Origin: Scandinavium manionii
GTDB taxonomy: Bacteria > Pseudomonadota > Gammaproteobacteria > Enterobacterales > Enterobacteriaceae
Length of the DNA stretch: 64,000 nucleotides
Direction: 5' to 3'
NCBI RefSeq assembly: GCF_024764775.1
Contig: NZ_JALIGC010000036.1
Location: 1 to 64,000, forward strand
Below the pieces are notes generated by a model. The model did not search any database. It worked only from the letters and a program-made list of their open reading frames with translations, and was not told where the DNA came from. Shown in pieces: positions 47,394-55,886 of this stretch (its first letter is position 1; the number at the start of each line of letters is the position of its first letter). Both the position numbers and the translations under genes were made by a program.

Positions 47394-49034
47394 TCAGTAA
47401 AGCGTTTTCTGCGGCGGACCGGCAAAACGAAGTGCGCCAATCTTCCCCATTCTGACTTCCACCACCGACGGCCCAGGCATCGCCAGTGCTTCGGTCATCA
47501 CTGCCTGGAAATCTTCCGCCCGCTCGATGTTCCACGCCTGCAGACCCATGGCCTGAGCCAGCAGAGTGAAATCTGGCGTATGCAGTTCATTGTAATACTG
47601 ACGGCCGCCAAAATACTTATCCTGAATACCGCGCATCACGCCATAGCCACCATCATTCATGATAAGCAGCGTCAGATTGGCTTTTTCCTGTGCCAGCGTC
47701 GCCATTTCCCCGAGATTCAGGCTCAATCCACCATCACCGACTAACGCAACAATCTTCCGCTGCGGGTTAGCTATCGCCGTACCGATAGCCATCGGCAGGC
47801 CCATACCAATCGCCCCGGCCAGCGAATGGATGTTCATCAGCGGACCATGGGCGCGAAACAGACGACTGCCCCACAGGCTGCCCGAGACCGTAATATCGCG
47901 GACCAGAATGCCATCATCGGGAAGCGCCTGCGCGATAGCATCGTTCAGTTGCGCATAAGCACCACACTGTTCACGCAACCCGTGTTCCGCAAGCATGAGC
48001 GCCTCTTTTATTTGCGCATCCCAGTGGGCATTACCCCATTCGCGCCCCTGGACTTTTTCCGCCAGCGCGCCCAGCAACGCAGCACAGTCGACAATCAGTG
48101 TGTTGTCCATCAGGTAGTTGCGGCTGGCCGCCGCCGGGTCGATGTCAATCTGCACCCGCGGAGAGGGCAACTCCAGCGTCCAGGAACGGGTTTCATTGCT
48201 ACGCAGGCGTGATCCTGCCACCAGGGTAAAATCACATTGCGCCATCAACGCCTCAACGGATGGCGAATTGTGGAAGGCTCGCAGGCTGGCACGATGGCTG
48301 TCCGGCAGTACGCCACGTCCGTGAGTGCTGGAAATCACCGTCACCCCGGCATCCGCCAGCTTTTTCACCGCCGCTGCACTGTCAATCGCCCCACCGCCCA
48401 GCCACAGCAGCGGTTGTTTTGCCAGCCTGAGCTGTGTCCATAGGGTATCGACCATCGTCTGATCCACAGATGCAACCGCTGTATTTTTCAGCGGAGCCGT
48501 CACCAGTGAAAGCGGGATCTTCGTCCCCTGAATATCAATCGGGATCTCGACCGACACCGGCCCACACGGCGGCGTCTGCGCATCCTGAATCGCCTTATGC
48601 AAAATCGCTATTGCCTGGTTGGCATTGCTGATGCGATAAGCCCGTTTCGAACTGGCTTTCAGGAAAGTCAGTTGATCGCGGGTCTCGTGAATAAAGCCGG
48701 TGTCCGCATCCAGCCAAGTTTTCTCCACCTGGCCGGTCAGGTGCAACAGCGGCGTGCAGGCGTTCATCGCCTCGACCAGTGCGCCGACCGCATTGCCTGC
48801 CCCTGCGCCGGTACTGGTCAGCGCCACACCAAGACCGGAAAAACGGCCATGGGCGTCGGCCATCGTGACCGAACCTGCTTCTCCGCGCGCCGGGACAAAG
48901 CGGATATTGCCGCGCTGACCAATCGCATCGGCAATGGGCAGATTATGAATGGAGATGACGCCGTAAATAGCCTCAACATTGTACTGCTCCAGCGTTCTGG
49001 CGATGGCGTCGCCGACGGTTATCATTTCACTCAT
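47394..49034 (-). CDS. ThDP-dependent 2-oxoacid decarboxylase / carboligase-like enzyme
   Basis: A 546-residue POX/BFD-type ThDP enzyme: N-terminal pyrimidine domain with the cofactor-activating Glu52 (ARGEAG), central Rossmann-like domain (about 190-330) and C-terminal PP domain with GDG at 433-435 and NDG at 460-462, the metal/diphosphate motif. The family includes benzoylformate decarboxylase, guanidino-oxopentanoate decarboxylase and acetolactate synthase; the FAD-dependent activities cannot be excluded. Directly preceded by an aldehyde dehydrogenase, so a 2-oxoacid to aldehyde to acid sequence is plausible. Last gene of the operon. Substrate unknown. Confidence 0.85.
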   Translation of the reverse strand: MSEMITVGDAIARTLEQYNVEAIYGVISIHNLPIADAIGQRGNIRFVPARGEAGSVTMADAHGRFSGLGVALTSTGAGAGNAVGALVEAMNACTPLLHLTGQVEKTWLDADTGFIHETRDQLTFLKASSKRAYRISNANQAIAILHKAIQDAQTPPCGPVSVEIPIDIQGTKIPLSLVTAPLKNTAVASVDQTMVDTLWTQLRLAKQPLLWLGGGAIDSAAAVKKLADAGVTVISSTHGRGVLPDSHRASLRAFHNSPSVEALMAQCDFTLVAGSRLRSNETRSWTLELPSPRVQIDIDPAAASRNYLMDNTLIVDCAALLGALAEKVQGREWGNAHWDAQIKEALMLAEHGLREQCGAYAQLNDAIAQALPDDGILVRDITVSGSLWGSRLFRAHGPLMNIHSLAGAIGMGLPMAIGTAIANPQRKIVALVGDGGLSLNLGEMATLAQEKANLTLLIMNDGGYGVMRGIQDKYFGGRQYYNELHTPDFTLLAQAMGLQAWNIERAEDFQAVMTEALAMPGPSVVEVRMGKIGALRFAGPPQKTLY

Positions 49035-49048
49035 TGCTCACCCTTCTC

Positions 49049-50518
49049 TCAGTCACACCAGTGGTTGACGTTATTACCCGTCGCCAGATAAATACTCTTT
49101 TGTTGCATCCAGGCCTTCAGCCCCTGGATGCCTTTTTCGCGGCCAAGACCGCTCTCTTTAAAGCCGCCAAACGGGGTCGAAATGGAGAACACTTTGTAGG
49201 TGTTGATCCACACCGTACCGGCTTCCAGCCTATCGCTTAAGCGCAGTGCACGTCCGCTATCCCGTGTCCAGATGCCCGCGGCCAGGCCGTAAACAGAATC
49301 ATTGGCGTCGCGGATCAGTTGCTCCTCATCGCGAAAGGTGATCGCCACCAACACCGGACCGAAGATCTCTTCCTGACAGGCGCGCGCGCCGTTCGTCAGT
49401 CCTTCGATGATGGTGGGCTGGAAATAACTGCCTGCTGCCAGCGCGGGATCTGCGGGGATCTCGCCGCCGCACAACACCCGCCCACCTTCACGTTTTGCCA
49501 GCTCGACGTATTCCAGCACGCTGTCACGATGCTTTTCATTGATCAGCGGCCCGATGTGAGTGCCGTCGTCAAACGGGTGACCTATCCGTAAACCACGCGC
49601 CAGCTCCAGCAGACGCGTCATCAGCTGGGGGTGGACGTTTTCATGCACAAACAGCCGTGAACCGGCGATACACGCCTGGCCACCTGAGCTAAAAATGCCA
49701 TAGCAAATGCCCCGCGCCGCCTGCTCAATATCGGCATCTTCCAGCACGATGGTCGGTGATTTCCCCCCCAACTCCAGCGAGGCCGGAATGAGTTTTTCCG
49801 CTGCCACGTGCGCCAGCCGACGTCCGGTGCTGGTGCCGCCGGTAAACGAGATTTTGCGCACCAGAGGATGACGAGCCAGCGCGTCGCCAATCACCGACCC
49901 TTTCCCCGGCAGCACACTCAACAGCCCGGCGGGTAAACCGGCTTGTTCGAAGATCCGCGCCAGCTCCAGTGCCATCAGCGGCGTCGCTTCCGCCGGTTTA
50001 AGGATCACCGCGTTACCGGCGGCGATCGCCGGTGCCACTTTTTGCATCTCGCTGGCGATCGGCGAGTTCCAGGGGGTGATCGCTGCCACGACGCCCAGCG
50101 GTTCGTAGCGACTCAGCGTCAGCAGATCCGCCTGACGCGGGGTGGGCAGCTCCCCTTCCAGCAGTTCGCAGGCGGCCGCAAAATAACGGGCGCATCCCGC
50201 GGCGCTCATCACCAGCCCGCGCGTTTCCGCCAGTGGTTTACCGTTGTCCCGACTTTGCAACTGCGCCAGTTCATCGATACGGGATTCGATAATATCCGCC
50301 ACCTTATGCAGGATTTTCGCCCGTAGGTGAGGCAGCATGTTGCGCCAGGCGGGTTCGCGCCAGGCGCGCTCCGCCGCCGTAATCGCCTCCTGCAGATCGT
50401 CGAGACTCGCCGCATGTAGTGTGGCATTCACCGAACCATCAGCCGGAAAGTGGCTGTGCATCAGGTTGCCGCCCCCGTGACGCCAGTGGCCGCCGATAAA
50501 AATCGTTACTTCATCCAT
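49049..50518 (-). CDS. NAD(P)-dependent aldehyde dehydrogenase
   Basis: A 489-residue ALDH with ITPWNSP (oxyanion Asn, about 150), KPAEATP, SFTGGTSTGR (about 224-233), general base Glu249 in LELGGKSP and catalytic Cys283 in GGQACIAGS. It resembles betaine-aldehyde and hydroxymuconic-semialdehyde dehydrogenases. In this operon it could oxidise a ring-cleavage semialdehyde or the aldehyde made by the neighbouring ThDP enzyme; sequence does not decide. Gaps to its neighbours are 14 and 9 nt. Confidence 0.9.
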   Translation of the reverse strand: MDEVTIFIGGHWRHGGGNLMHSHFPADGSVNATLHAASLDDLQEAITAAERAWREPAWRNMLPHLRAKILHKVADIIESRIDELAQLQSRDNGKPLAETRGLVMSAAGCARYFAAACELLEGELPTPRQADLLTLSRYEPLGVVAAITPWNSPIASEMQKVAPAIAAGNAVILKPAEATPLMALELARIFEQAGLPAGLLSVLPGKGSVIGDALARHPLVRKISFTGGTSTGRRLAHVAAEKLIPASLELGGKSPTIVLEDADIEQAARGICYGIFSSGGQACIAGSRLFVHENVHPQLMTRLLELARGLRIGHPFDDGTHIGPLINEKHRDSVLEYVELAKREGGRVLCGGEIPADPALAAGSYFQPTIIEGLTNGARACQEEIFGPVLVAITFRDEEQLIRDANDSVYGLAAGIWTRDSGRALRLSDRLEAGTVWINTYKVFSISTPFGGFKESGLGREKGIQGLKAWMQQKSIYLATGNNVNHWCD

Positions 50519-50527
50519 CGCAGCCTC

Positions 50528-51298
50528 TCAGCGTTGTGCCAGTTCACGGCAGGCGCGTACTGCGCTCAGCGCCGCCAGGGTGGAGGTTTTTGGGTTGCTG
50601 GCCAGCGGTAAGCCGCTCAGCTCCAGGTGGAATTCACCGAATCCCCCTTCGACATGGAGTGTGTGCGTGTTGCGTTGAGTCGCCGGGTCGACCATCAGCT
50701 GTACGCGGGTGTCGTCCATACCGACGCCGCCCAACGCTACCGTCGCCGCAACGTTGGCATTTGCCGGGAACAGTCGTGCCGCTTCACGGGCGCTGCCTTC
50801 AAAAAAGATTGTCGCTTCGCTGACCGTATTGAGGTTGATCAGCATTTCAGCGTAGCTACCGCGCCAGCTGGCAGGGCTTTTACGCGACTGGTAAGTCACC
50901 CGTTCGAGACCGCCCTCTTTCGCCGCTTCCAGCCCGTCGATACCGGCCACCGCCCCTGACAGCAGCGTCAACCTGCCACCTGCCTGCTGTAGGCGCTGTT
51001 CCAGTGCGCTATCGGCCAATGCTCCCGTGGAGACAACCGCCAGATGCCAGCCGCGCGCGAGAATGGCTTCAGCATAGTGCGCAACCGCTTGCTGGCTGGC
51101 GCACTCAAGGACCAAATCCGGGTTTTCCGTGCAGGTTTGCGGATCATCAAGCACCTTCACCGCATCACCGAAGCGGGTGCGGATCGTCGCATGATGCGCT
51201 TCACGCGCAACAATCCAGCCTAATGCCACCTGCGCCGGCAACCGCTCAATCACCGCCTGCGCCATGGCACCGTAGCCAATCAGCATGATTTTTTTCAT
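50528..51298 (-). CDS. L-aspartate dehydrogenase-like protein (NadX family)
   Basis: A 256-residue Rossmann dehydrogenase with MLIGYGAMAQ, SGAVAGIDGL, FPANANVAATVALGG, NTHTLHVEGGFGEF and NPKTSTLAALSAVR, the ordered signatures of aspartate dehydrogenase (DUF108). Such enzymes interconvert aspartate and iminoaspartate/oxaloacetate. Its place in a ring-degradation operon is unusual: it may handle an amino-dicarboxylate or imine intermediate, recycle NAD(P), or feed NAD synthesis. Homologues labelled aspartate dehydrogenase exist in Klebsiella. Function in this pathway is inference. Confidence 0.8.
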   Translation of the reverse strand: MKKIMLIGYGAMAQAVIERLPAQVALGWIVAREAHHATIRTRFGDAVKVLDDPQTCTENPDLVLECASQQAVAHYAEAILARGWHLAVVSTGALADSALEQRLQQAGGRLTLLSGAVAGIDGLEAAKEGGLERVTYQSRKSPASWRGSYAEMLINLNTVSEATIFFEGSAREAARLFPANANVAATVALGGVGMDDTRVQLMVDPATQRNTHTLHVEGGFGEFHLELSGLPLASNPKTSTLAALSAVRACRELAQR

Positions 51299-51307
51299 CT
51301 CCCCTCC

Positions 51308-52102
51308 TTACAGGTGACGGCAAAAACCGCCGGAGACATCCAGGGCCGCGCCGGTGGTAAACGACGCCAGCGGCGAAGCGAGGAACAGCAGCGCCTGTGC
51401 AGGCTCCTGCGGCTTACCGAGACGCGCCATCGGGATCCCGCGTTTCCAGGCAATATCCGCCGTCCACTCGGGCCAGGTCTGATTCTTGTCCGCGCGGTTT
51501 TCAAAACGTCGCTGCCACTGCCCGGACTCCACCATCCCCAACAGAATGGAGTTAACACGAATGCCTTTCCCCACCAGATCTTTGGACAGCGTCAGCGTCA
51601 TATTAAGCAGCGCCGCACGGGCGGCGGAGGTGGCAATCATGTGCTCTTCCGGCTGCAGCGCCAGCAGCGAATTGACGCAGGTAATGGAGGCAATATCCGA
51701 TTGCTCCAGCTGCGGCTGGAAGGCCTTCACCGGGTTAATCACGCCAAACAGCTTCAGCTCCGCTTCGTGCAGCCACGCTTCGCGCGGAGTGTCGGCAAAA
51801 TGCGCCACGTAGCCCTGCCCGGCGTTATTGATCAGCATGTCCGTACCGCCAAAACGGGTTGCCACCGCAGCGGCAAAGTCCTGTACCTCTTCTTCTTTCA
51901 GCACGTCGCAGCGATAAGAAAAGATATCCGCGCCGGGATACTCGTTTTGCAGTGCCGCTTGAGCGCTAGCCAGTCGGTCAGCGTTGCGGCCGCAGAAGGC
52001 GACTTTCGCCCCTTCACCCAGCAGCAGACGCAGCGTTTCAAAGCCGATCCCTGACGATCCTCCGGTGACTACCGCTACACGTCCTTCAATTTGTGCATTC
52101 AT
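51308..52102 (-). CDS. SDR-family protein with non-canonical active site
   Basis: A 264-residue short-chain dehydrogenase-like protein. Cofactor binding is intact (TGGSSGIGFE at 13-22, NNAG at 92-95), and Ser145 is kept. But the YxxxK pair is replaced: the segment HMIATSAARAAL has Thr158 and Arg162 where Tyr and Lys are expected. It may use another acid or not be an oxidoreductase. It overlaps the hydrolase gene by 17 nt, so the two are translationally coupled. Confidence 0.82.
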   Translation of the reverse strand: MNAQIEGRVAVVTGGSSGIGFETLRLLLGEGAKVAFCGRNADRLASAQAALQNEYPGADIFSYRCDVLKEEEVQDFAAAVATRFGGTDMLINNAGQGYVAHFADTPREAWLHEAELKLFGVINPVKAFQPQLEQSDIASITCVNSLLALQPEEHMIATSAARAALLNMTLTLSKDLVGKGIRVNSILLGMVESGQWQRRFENRADKNQTWPEWTADIAWKRGIPMARLGKPQEPAQALLFLASPLASFTTGAALDVSGGFCRHL

Positions 52103-52856
52103 CGCGCACCTCTTCCCCTACCCGTAAAAGCTGTTGATTAAAAAAAGTTTCGTTATCGAGATAGCTGGCATGTCCCGCACGCGGGATCGGGGTGTATGGC
52201 ATGCCATAACGCAGCGCCAGACCATGAACCCGTTCTGGCTGAGTAATTGCGTCCTGTTCGCCGCACCACAGCTCAAACCGGCCACGATAATCGCCCAGCC
52301 AGCGGTGAATATCGTCGTGCGCCAGCATCCATGCCGCAGCCAGATAGCCCTCGCGATGTAGCCTGCGCATGCCAGCGGCGACAGTAGCGATGTCCGCCTC
52401 GTGCGCACACGGATGCAGCAGCCTCGCCGCCCGGGTTTGCGCCAGCACGTCCGTTCCCTGCGCCATCTGCTGCTGACGGTCCTGCCAGACTTTTTCCCGC
52501 TGTTCCGGCTCCGCCTGGCCGTAGCCCTGAGCGGCATCGGCTAAAATCAGGTGCAGCACACGCTGGGGATACTTTGCCGCAAAGGCGCTGGCAACCAGCG
52601 CGCCAAGGGAGTGTCCCACCAGCACCGCTTGCTGAACGCCTGCGCGGTCCAGCATCATCGCCAGTGCATCGGCATACTCGCCCGCATCAGCATGCTTACC
52701 CGGTAGCATCGGGCTTTCGCCATAACCGGGCATATCCCAGGCCAGCACACGGAAACCGGCCAGCCCCATCTGTTTATGCCAGGAGGCTGCACCGGAGCTG
52801 ATACCGTGGAGCAACATCAGCGGTGTGCCATGCCCTTGTTCACGAAAACCCGTCAT
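52086..52856 (-). CDS. Alpha/beta hydrolase
   Basis: A 256-residue hydrolase with oxyanion segment LLHGISSG, nucleophile Ser in VGHSLGAL (about residue 84), acid Asp in GEQDAITQPE and His in RAGHASYLDN. The size and motifs fit C-C bond hydrolases acting on meta-cleavage products (BphD/MhpC type) and also ester or enol-lactone hydrolases. Presence of an extradiol dioxygenase in the same operon favours a ring-fission-product hydrolase, unproven. Confidence 0.83.
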   Translation of the reverse strand: MTGFREQGHGTPLMLLHGISSGAASWHKQMGLAGFRVLAWDMPGYGESPMLPGKHADAGEYADALAMMLDRAGVQQAVLVGHSLGALVASAFAAKYPQRVLHLILADAAQGYGQAEPEQREKVWQDRQQQMAQGTDVLAQTRAARLLHPCAHEADIATVAAGMRRLHREGYLAAAWMLAHDDIHRWLGDYRGRFELWCGEQDAITQPERVHGLALRYGMPYTPIPRAGHASYLDNETFFNQQLLRVGEEVRDECTN

Positions 52857-52865
52857 ACCGCCTCC

Positions 52866-53396
52866 TTAATGACGTTTTACTTTCGACAGAGGATGATCTT
52901 CCGGATAGGTTGGGATATTCGGCTTTCTGGTGCCCAGCATCACGCACATCAGCGCTTCCTCTTCACCGTGATTAAACAACCCACGATAGACGCCCGCCGG
53001 TACAGAAATCAGGTCACGCTCACGCAGCACGGTTTCGGTATAGCGGTCACCGTCCTGAATCATCAGCGTTATCTGCCCTTTGAGCATGAAAAACACTTCT
53101 TCCACGTCATCATGCAGGTGCAGCGGCCCCTCGCATTTCGATGGCAGCACCATGGTGGAGAAAGTGAAATTATCTGCGGCGACGGTATTGGTGTCGCTGG
53201 CAACGCCAGTAGCACCGGTACCGATATAACGCATCTGGGCGCGACGATATTTAGGGTCAAAATCGGCCTGGAATTTCAGCGCATTCCAGTCATATTTACG
53301 TCCTTCAAAGCGCGCGATACGCGACTCCACCCACTCTTCCATCGTCAGATGCTCTGGTTTGATACCCTGTTTTGCAGTTACGGTTGAATCAGTCAT
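52866..53396 (-). CDS. Cupin-domain protein
   Basis: A 176-residue single-cupin protein. Motif 1 is present (GPLHLHDDVEEVFFMLKG: His93, His95, Glu99 or Glu100). Motif 2 reads SVPAGVYRGLFN, with Arg138 at the position usually held by the fourth ligand His. It could be a metal-dependent isomerase, a decarboxylase-like or an effector-binding protein. Located between hydrolase and transporter in the operon, 9 nt from each. Confidence 0.8.
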   Translation of the reverse strand: MTDSTVTAKQGIKPEHLTMEEWVESRIARFEGRKYDWNALKFQADFDPKYRRAQMRYIGTGATGVASDTNTVAADNFTFSTMVLPSKCEGPLHLHDDVEEVFFMLKGQITLMIQDGDRYTETVLRERDLISVPAGVYRGLFNHGEEEALMCVMLGTRKPNIPTYPEDHPLSKVKRH

Positions 53397-53406
53397 CGTT
53401 TTATCC

Positions 53407-54663
53407 TCAGTAACGTCTCAGCAGCGGCAGTAACAGGACGCAGCCCACAGCCGCCATCACCGCCAGAAAAATCATCCCGGAATCCATGCTGTGGGTGAAG
53501 GCGATAAGCGCCCCCATCACCGCTGGCGACAGAGCGCCTGCAAAGTTTCCCAGCCCGTTGAAAATACCTCCCGCGGTGGCGCTGACCCGGGGATGAGTCG
53601 CCTTCGCCAGCAGCGCAAAGATGTTGGGTGCACCTGTGCCCCACATGAAGGTGCTAAAGCTCATCGCCGTAATGATCGTCAGCGGCGTACTCAAGTGCAT
53701 CACGGCGACCAGACCCACGGCGGCCCCGGCCAACGAAATAAAGCAGGCGGCGGCACGTTTATCGACACGGTCAGAGAGCCAGGCGCCAATCACTTCGCCC
53801 ACCAGCATGGCAATAAACGGCATTGACGACAGCCATCCGGCATGTTCCAGATGGATACCTTTGCCTTTGATCAGATAGCCAGGCAGCCAGCCGTTGATGC
53901 CCCACAGATAGGTCAGGAAGGCGATATTAAAAATGCAGATGAGCCAGAAATGGGGGCTCACAAACAGCTCGCGACGCGCGGCACGCCGCGCTTCCTGCGA
54001 CACCTTCGCTCCGGCTGTTTTGTTCTCCAGTTGGATCCCGCGCAGCCCGATACGCACCAAAAACAGCACCGGAAGCGTCAGCATTGCCATCACAAAGAAG
54101 GTGCTCTGCCAGCCAAAGGTGTTGAGTAGCCATATCGACAGCGGAAACCCAATGGCTGCACCGACTGGCGTACCAAGTAGCCACAACATGGTCGCGCGCG
54201 CCTGTAGCCGCTGCGGAAAGGTATGGCGGACAACCGCGAACGCCAGCGGGAACAGCGGCCCTTCGGCGATGCCGAGCAAAATGCGCAGGGTGACCATCGC
54301 CGTGTAGTTATGCGTGAAGCCCATCATCACCATTAAGAGGCACCACACCACCATCATCCCGGTGAGCAGGCGCAGCGGGGCGATACGATCACCTAATCCG
54401 CTCAGCAATACCGACGAAAAACCGTAGCTCAGCAAGAACGCACTCATCAGAATGCCGAGCCGCGTGGTGTCAAAATCAATGCCCATCGCCTGCTGGAAAT
54501 GGCTGTCGGAAAACAGTGCGGCAATGCTTATCTTGTCAAAAAACGCCAGCAGTACGCAGGCCAGCAATGACAACGGAATTGCCCAGCGGACCGCTTTTTC
54601 AGGCGTACGGACGCCCTCACCGCTTGCCTCGATCGGCGCGGCGTTTGTCTCTAATGTGGTCAT
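53407..54663 (-). CDS. MFS transporter, anion:cation symporter type
   Basis: A 418-residue major facilitator with 12 hydrophobic segments, FFDKISIAAL in helix 1, the helix 2-3 loop GDRIAPLR and the GIAEGPLFPLAFAVV segment in helix 4 that is typical of the ACS family (organic acids such as 4-hydroxyphenylacetate, phthalate, glucarate). Inside an aromatic-degradation operon it is most likely the uptake system for the pathway's acidic substrate. A second ACS-like transporter lies at the other end of the cluster. Confidence 0.87.
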   Translation of the reverse strand: MTTLETNAAPIEASGEGVRTPEKAVRWAIPLSLLACVLLAFFDKISIAALFSDSHFQQAMGIDFDTTRLGILMSAFLLSYGFSSVLLSGLGDRIAPLRLLTGMMVVWCLLMVMMGFTHNYTAMVTLRILLGIAEGPLFPLAFAVVRHTFPQRLQARATMLWLLGTPVGAAIGFPLSIWLLNTFGWQSTFFVMAMLTLPVLFLVRIGLRGIQLENKTAGAKVSQEARRAARRELFVSPHFWLICIFNIAFLTYLWGINGWLPGYLIKGKGIHLEHAGWLSSMPFIAMLVGEVIGAWLSDRVDKRAAACFISLAGAAVGLVAVMHLSTPLTIITAMSFSTFMWGTGAPNIFALLAKATHPRVSATAGGIFNGLGNFAGALSPAVMGALIAFTHSMDSGMIFLAVMAAVGCVLLLPLLRRY

Positions 54664-54689
54664 CTCTCCCCCTTAAGGGTGCGCGAGTG

Positions 54690-55886
54690 TTATCGCAATG
54701 ACATCAGCGAAAAGGTCAGGTCATCGAGCGGTACGGCAGACAGATCCCGTCCTGCCGCCATCCAGCGCTTCGCCAGTTTGACGGTCCGTGGGTCGTTAAA
54801 CGCCACCAGTTGACTGAGGCGACCGTCAGCGTCTATCGAGAAAAATAGCGACCCTTTGGGATCCTCACGCACCACCGTCCGGCTGCCTGGTTGTGGGATC
54901 CCGAGGATCTGAATATTGTGCGCATATTGATCCGACCACAGCCACGGCGCTTCGTCATATCCCGCAGCCTGCGGATCCAGCATCGCTTTAGCCGTCGCGA
55001 TTGCCTGGTTCTGGGCGAATGCCCACGACTGAATACACAGGCCATACTGGTGATGCTGAGCCACATCCCCCGCCGCGAAAATAGCTGGATCGGTGGTCTG
55101 GCCTTGCGCATTAACGACGATCCCGCGCTCAACGGTCAGCCCCGCCTCATGCGCCAGCTCAAGATTGAGATCAACGCCAATCCCTACCACCACCGCATCA
55201 AAAGTTTCACGCTGGCCGTCACAGTGGATAACCGGCAGACCATCACGCTCTTCCAGCTCAAGCGCGCCACAGCCACTGCGAATCTCAACGCCCTGTGCAC
55301 GATGGACGCGTGCCAGTTCTTGCGACACGTCGCCGCTCACCGAGCGCATACACAGCGCCGGTTGCTGTTCAAATACGGTGACGTCCACGCCGCTCTTTCG
55401 CGCTGATGCGGCAATTTCAAGACCAATCCAGCCGCCGCCAACAATCCCCAGCCGCGAGAGGGTTGTCAGCCGCTGTTTCAGACGCTGCGCATCCTGCCAG
55501 TGGCGCAGCGTGTAAACCTGCGGGTGTTTCGCCCATCCGTCGCCAGGCAAACGAGCCCGACCGCCGGTGGCAATCAGCAGCTTGTCGTAGCCGAGCCGCT
55601 CGCCATTACTCAGCCGTATGGTTTTTTCTTCACGATCAATGGATTCAGCGCGCAGAGGGCGATACCAGTTAAGGTTTAACGCTTGCTGGGCCTCCTCGCT
55701 AAACAACCGTGGCAGCGCCGCTTCAACCTCCAGCAATGTCGCCTTTGACAGTGGAGGACGCTCATAGAAATCCCACGGCTCTTCAGCAATGACGCAAATT
55801 TCACCGTCGTAACCTTCGTCACGCAGCGTTTTCGCCGCCCAGCCGCCCGCCTGACCACCGCCGATAATCACTATCCGCGCCGTCAT
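54690..55886 (-). CDS. FAD-dependent ferredoxin reductase of the Rieske system
   Basis: A 398-residue BphA4/rhodocoxin-reductase-like flavoprotein: IVIIGGGQAGGWAAKTL (FAD), LGIVGGGWIGLEIAASA (NAD, about 145), and IFAAGDVAQ (FAD, about 270), with a C-terminal iron-sulfur-reductase dimerisation-like domain. It would pass electrons from NAD(P)H to the Rieske ferredoxin encoded at the start of the operon. ATG 55886 overlaps the dioxygenase stop by 4 nt and has GGAGGCGG upstream. Confidence 0.88.
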   Translation of the reverse strand: MTARIVIIGGGQAGGWAAKTLRDEGYDGEICVIAEEPWDFYERPPLSKATLLEVEAALPRLFSEEAQQALNLNWYRPLRAESIDREEKTIRLSNGERLGYDKLLIATGGRARLPGDGWAKHPQVYTLRHWQDAQRLKQRLTTLSRLGIVGGGWIGLEIAASARKSGVDVTVFEQQPALCMRSVSGDVSQELARVHRAQGVEIRSGCGALELEERDGLPVIHCDGQRETFDAVVVGIGVDLNLELAHEAGLTVERGIVVNAQGQTTDPAIFAAGDVAQHHQYGLCIQSWAFAQNQAIATAKAMLDPQAAGYDEAPWLWSDQYAHNIQILGIPQPGSRTVVREDPKGSLFFSIDADGRLSQLVAFNDPRTVKLAKRWMAAGRDLSAVPLDDLTFSLMSLR

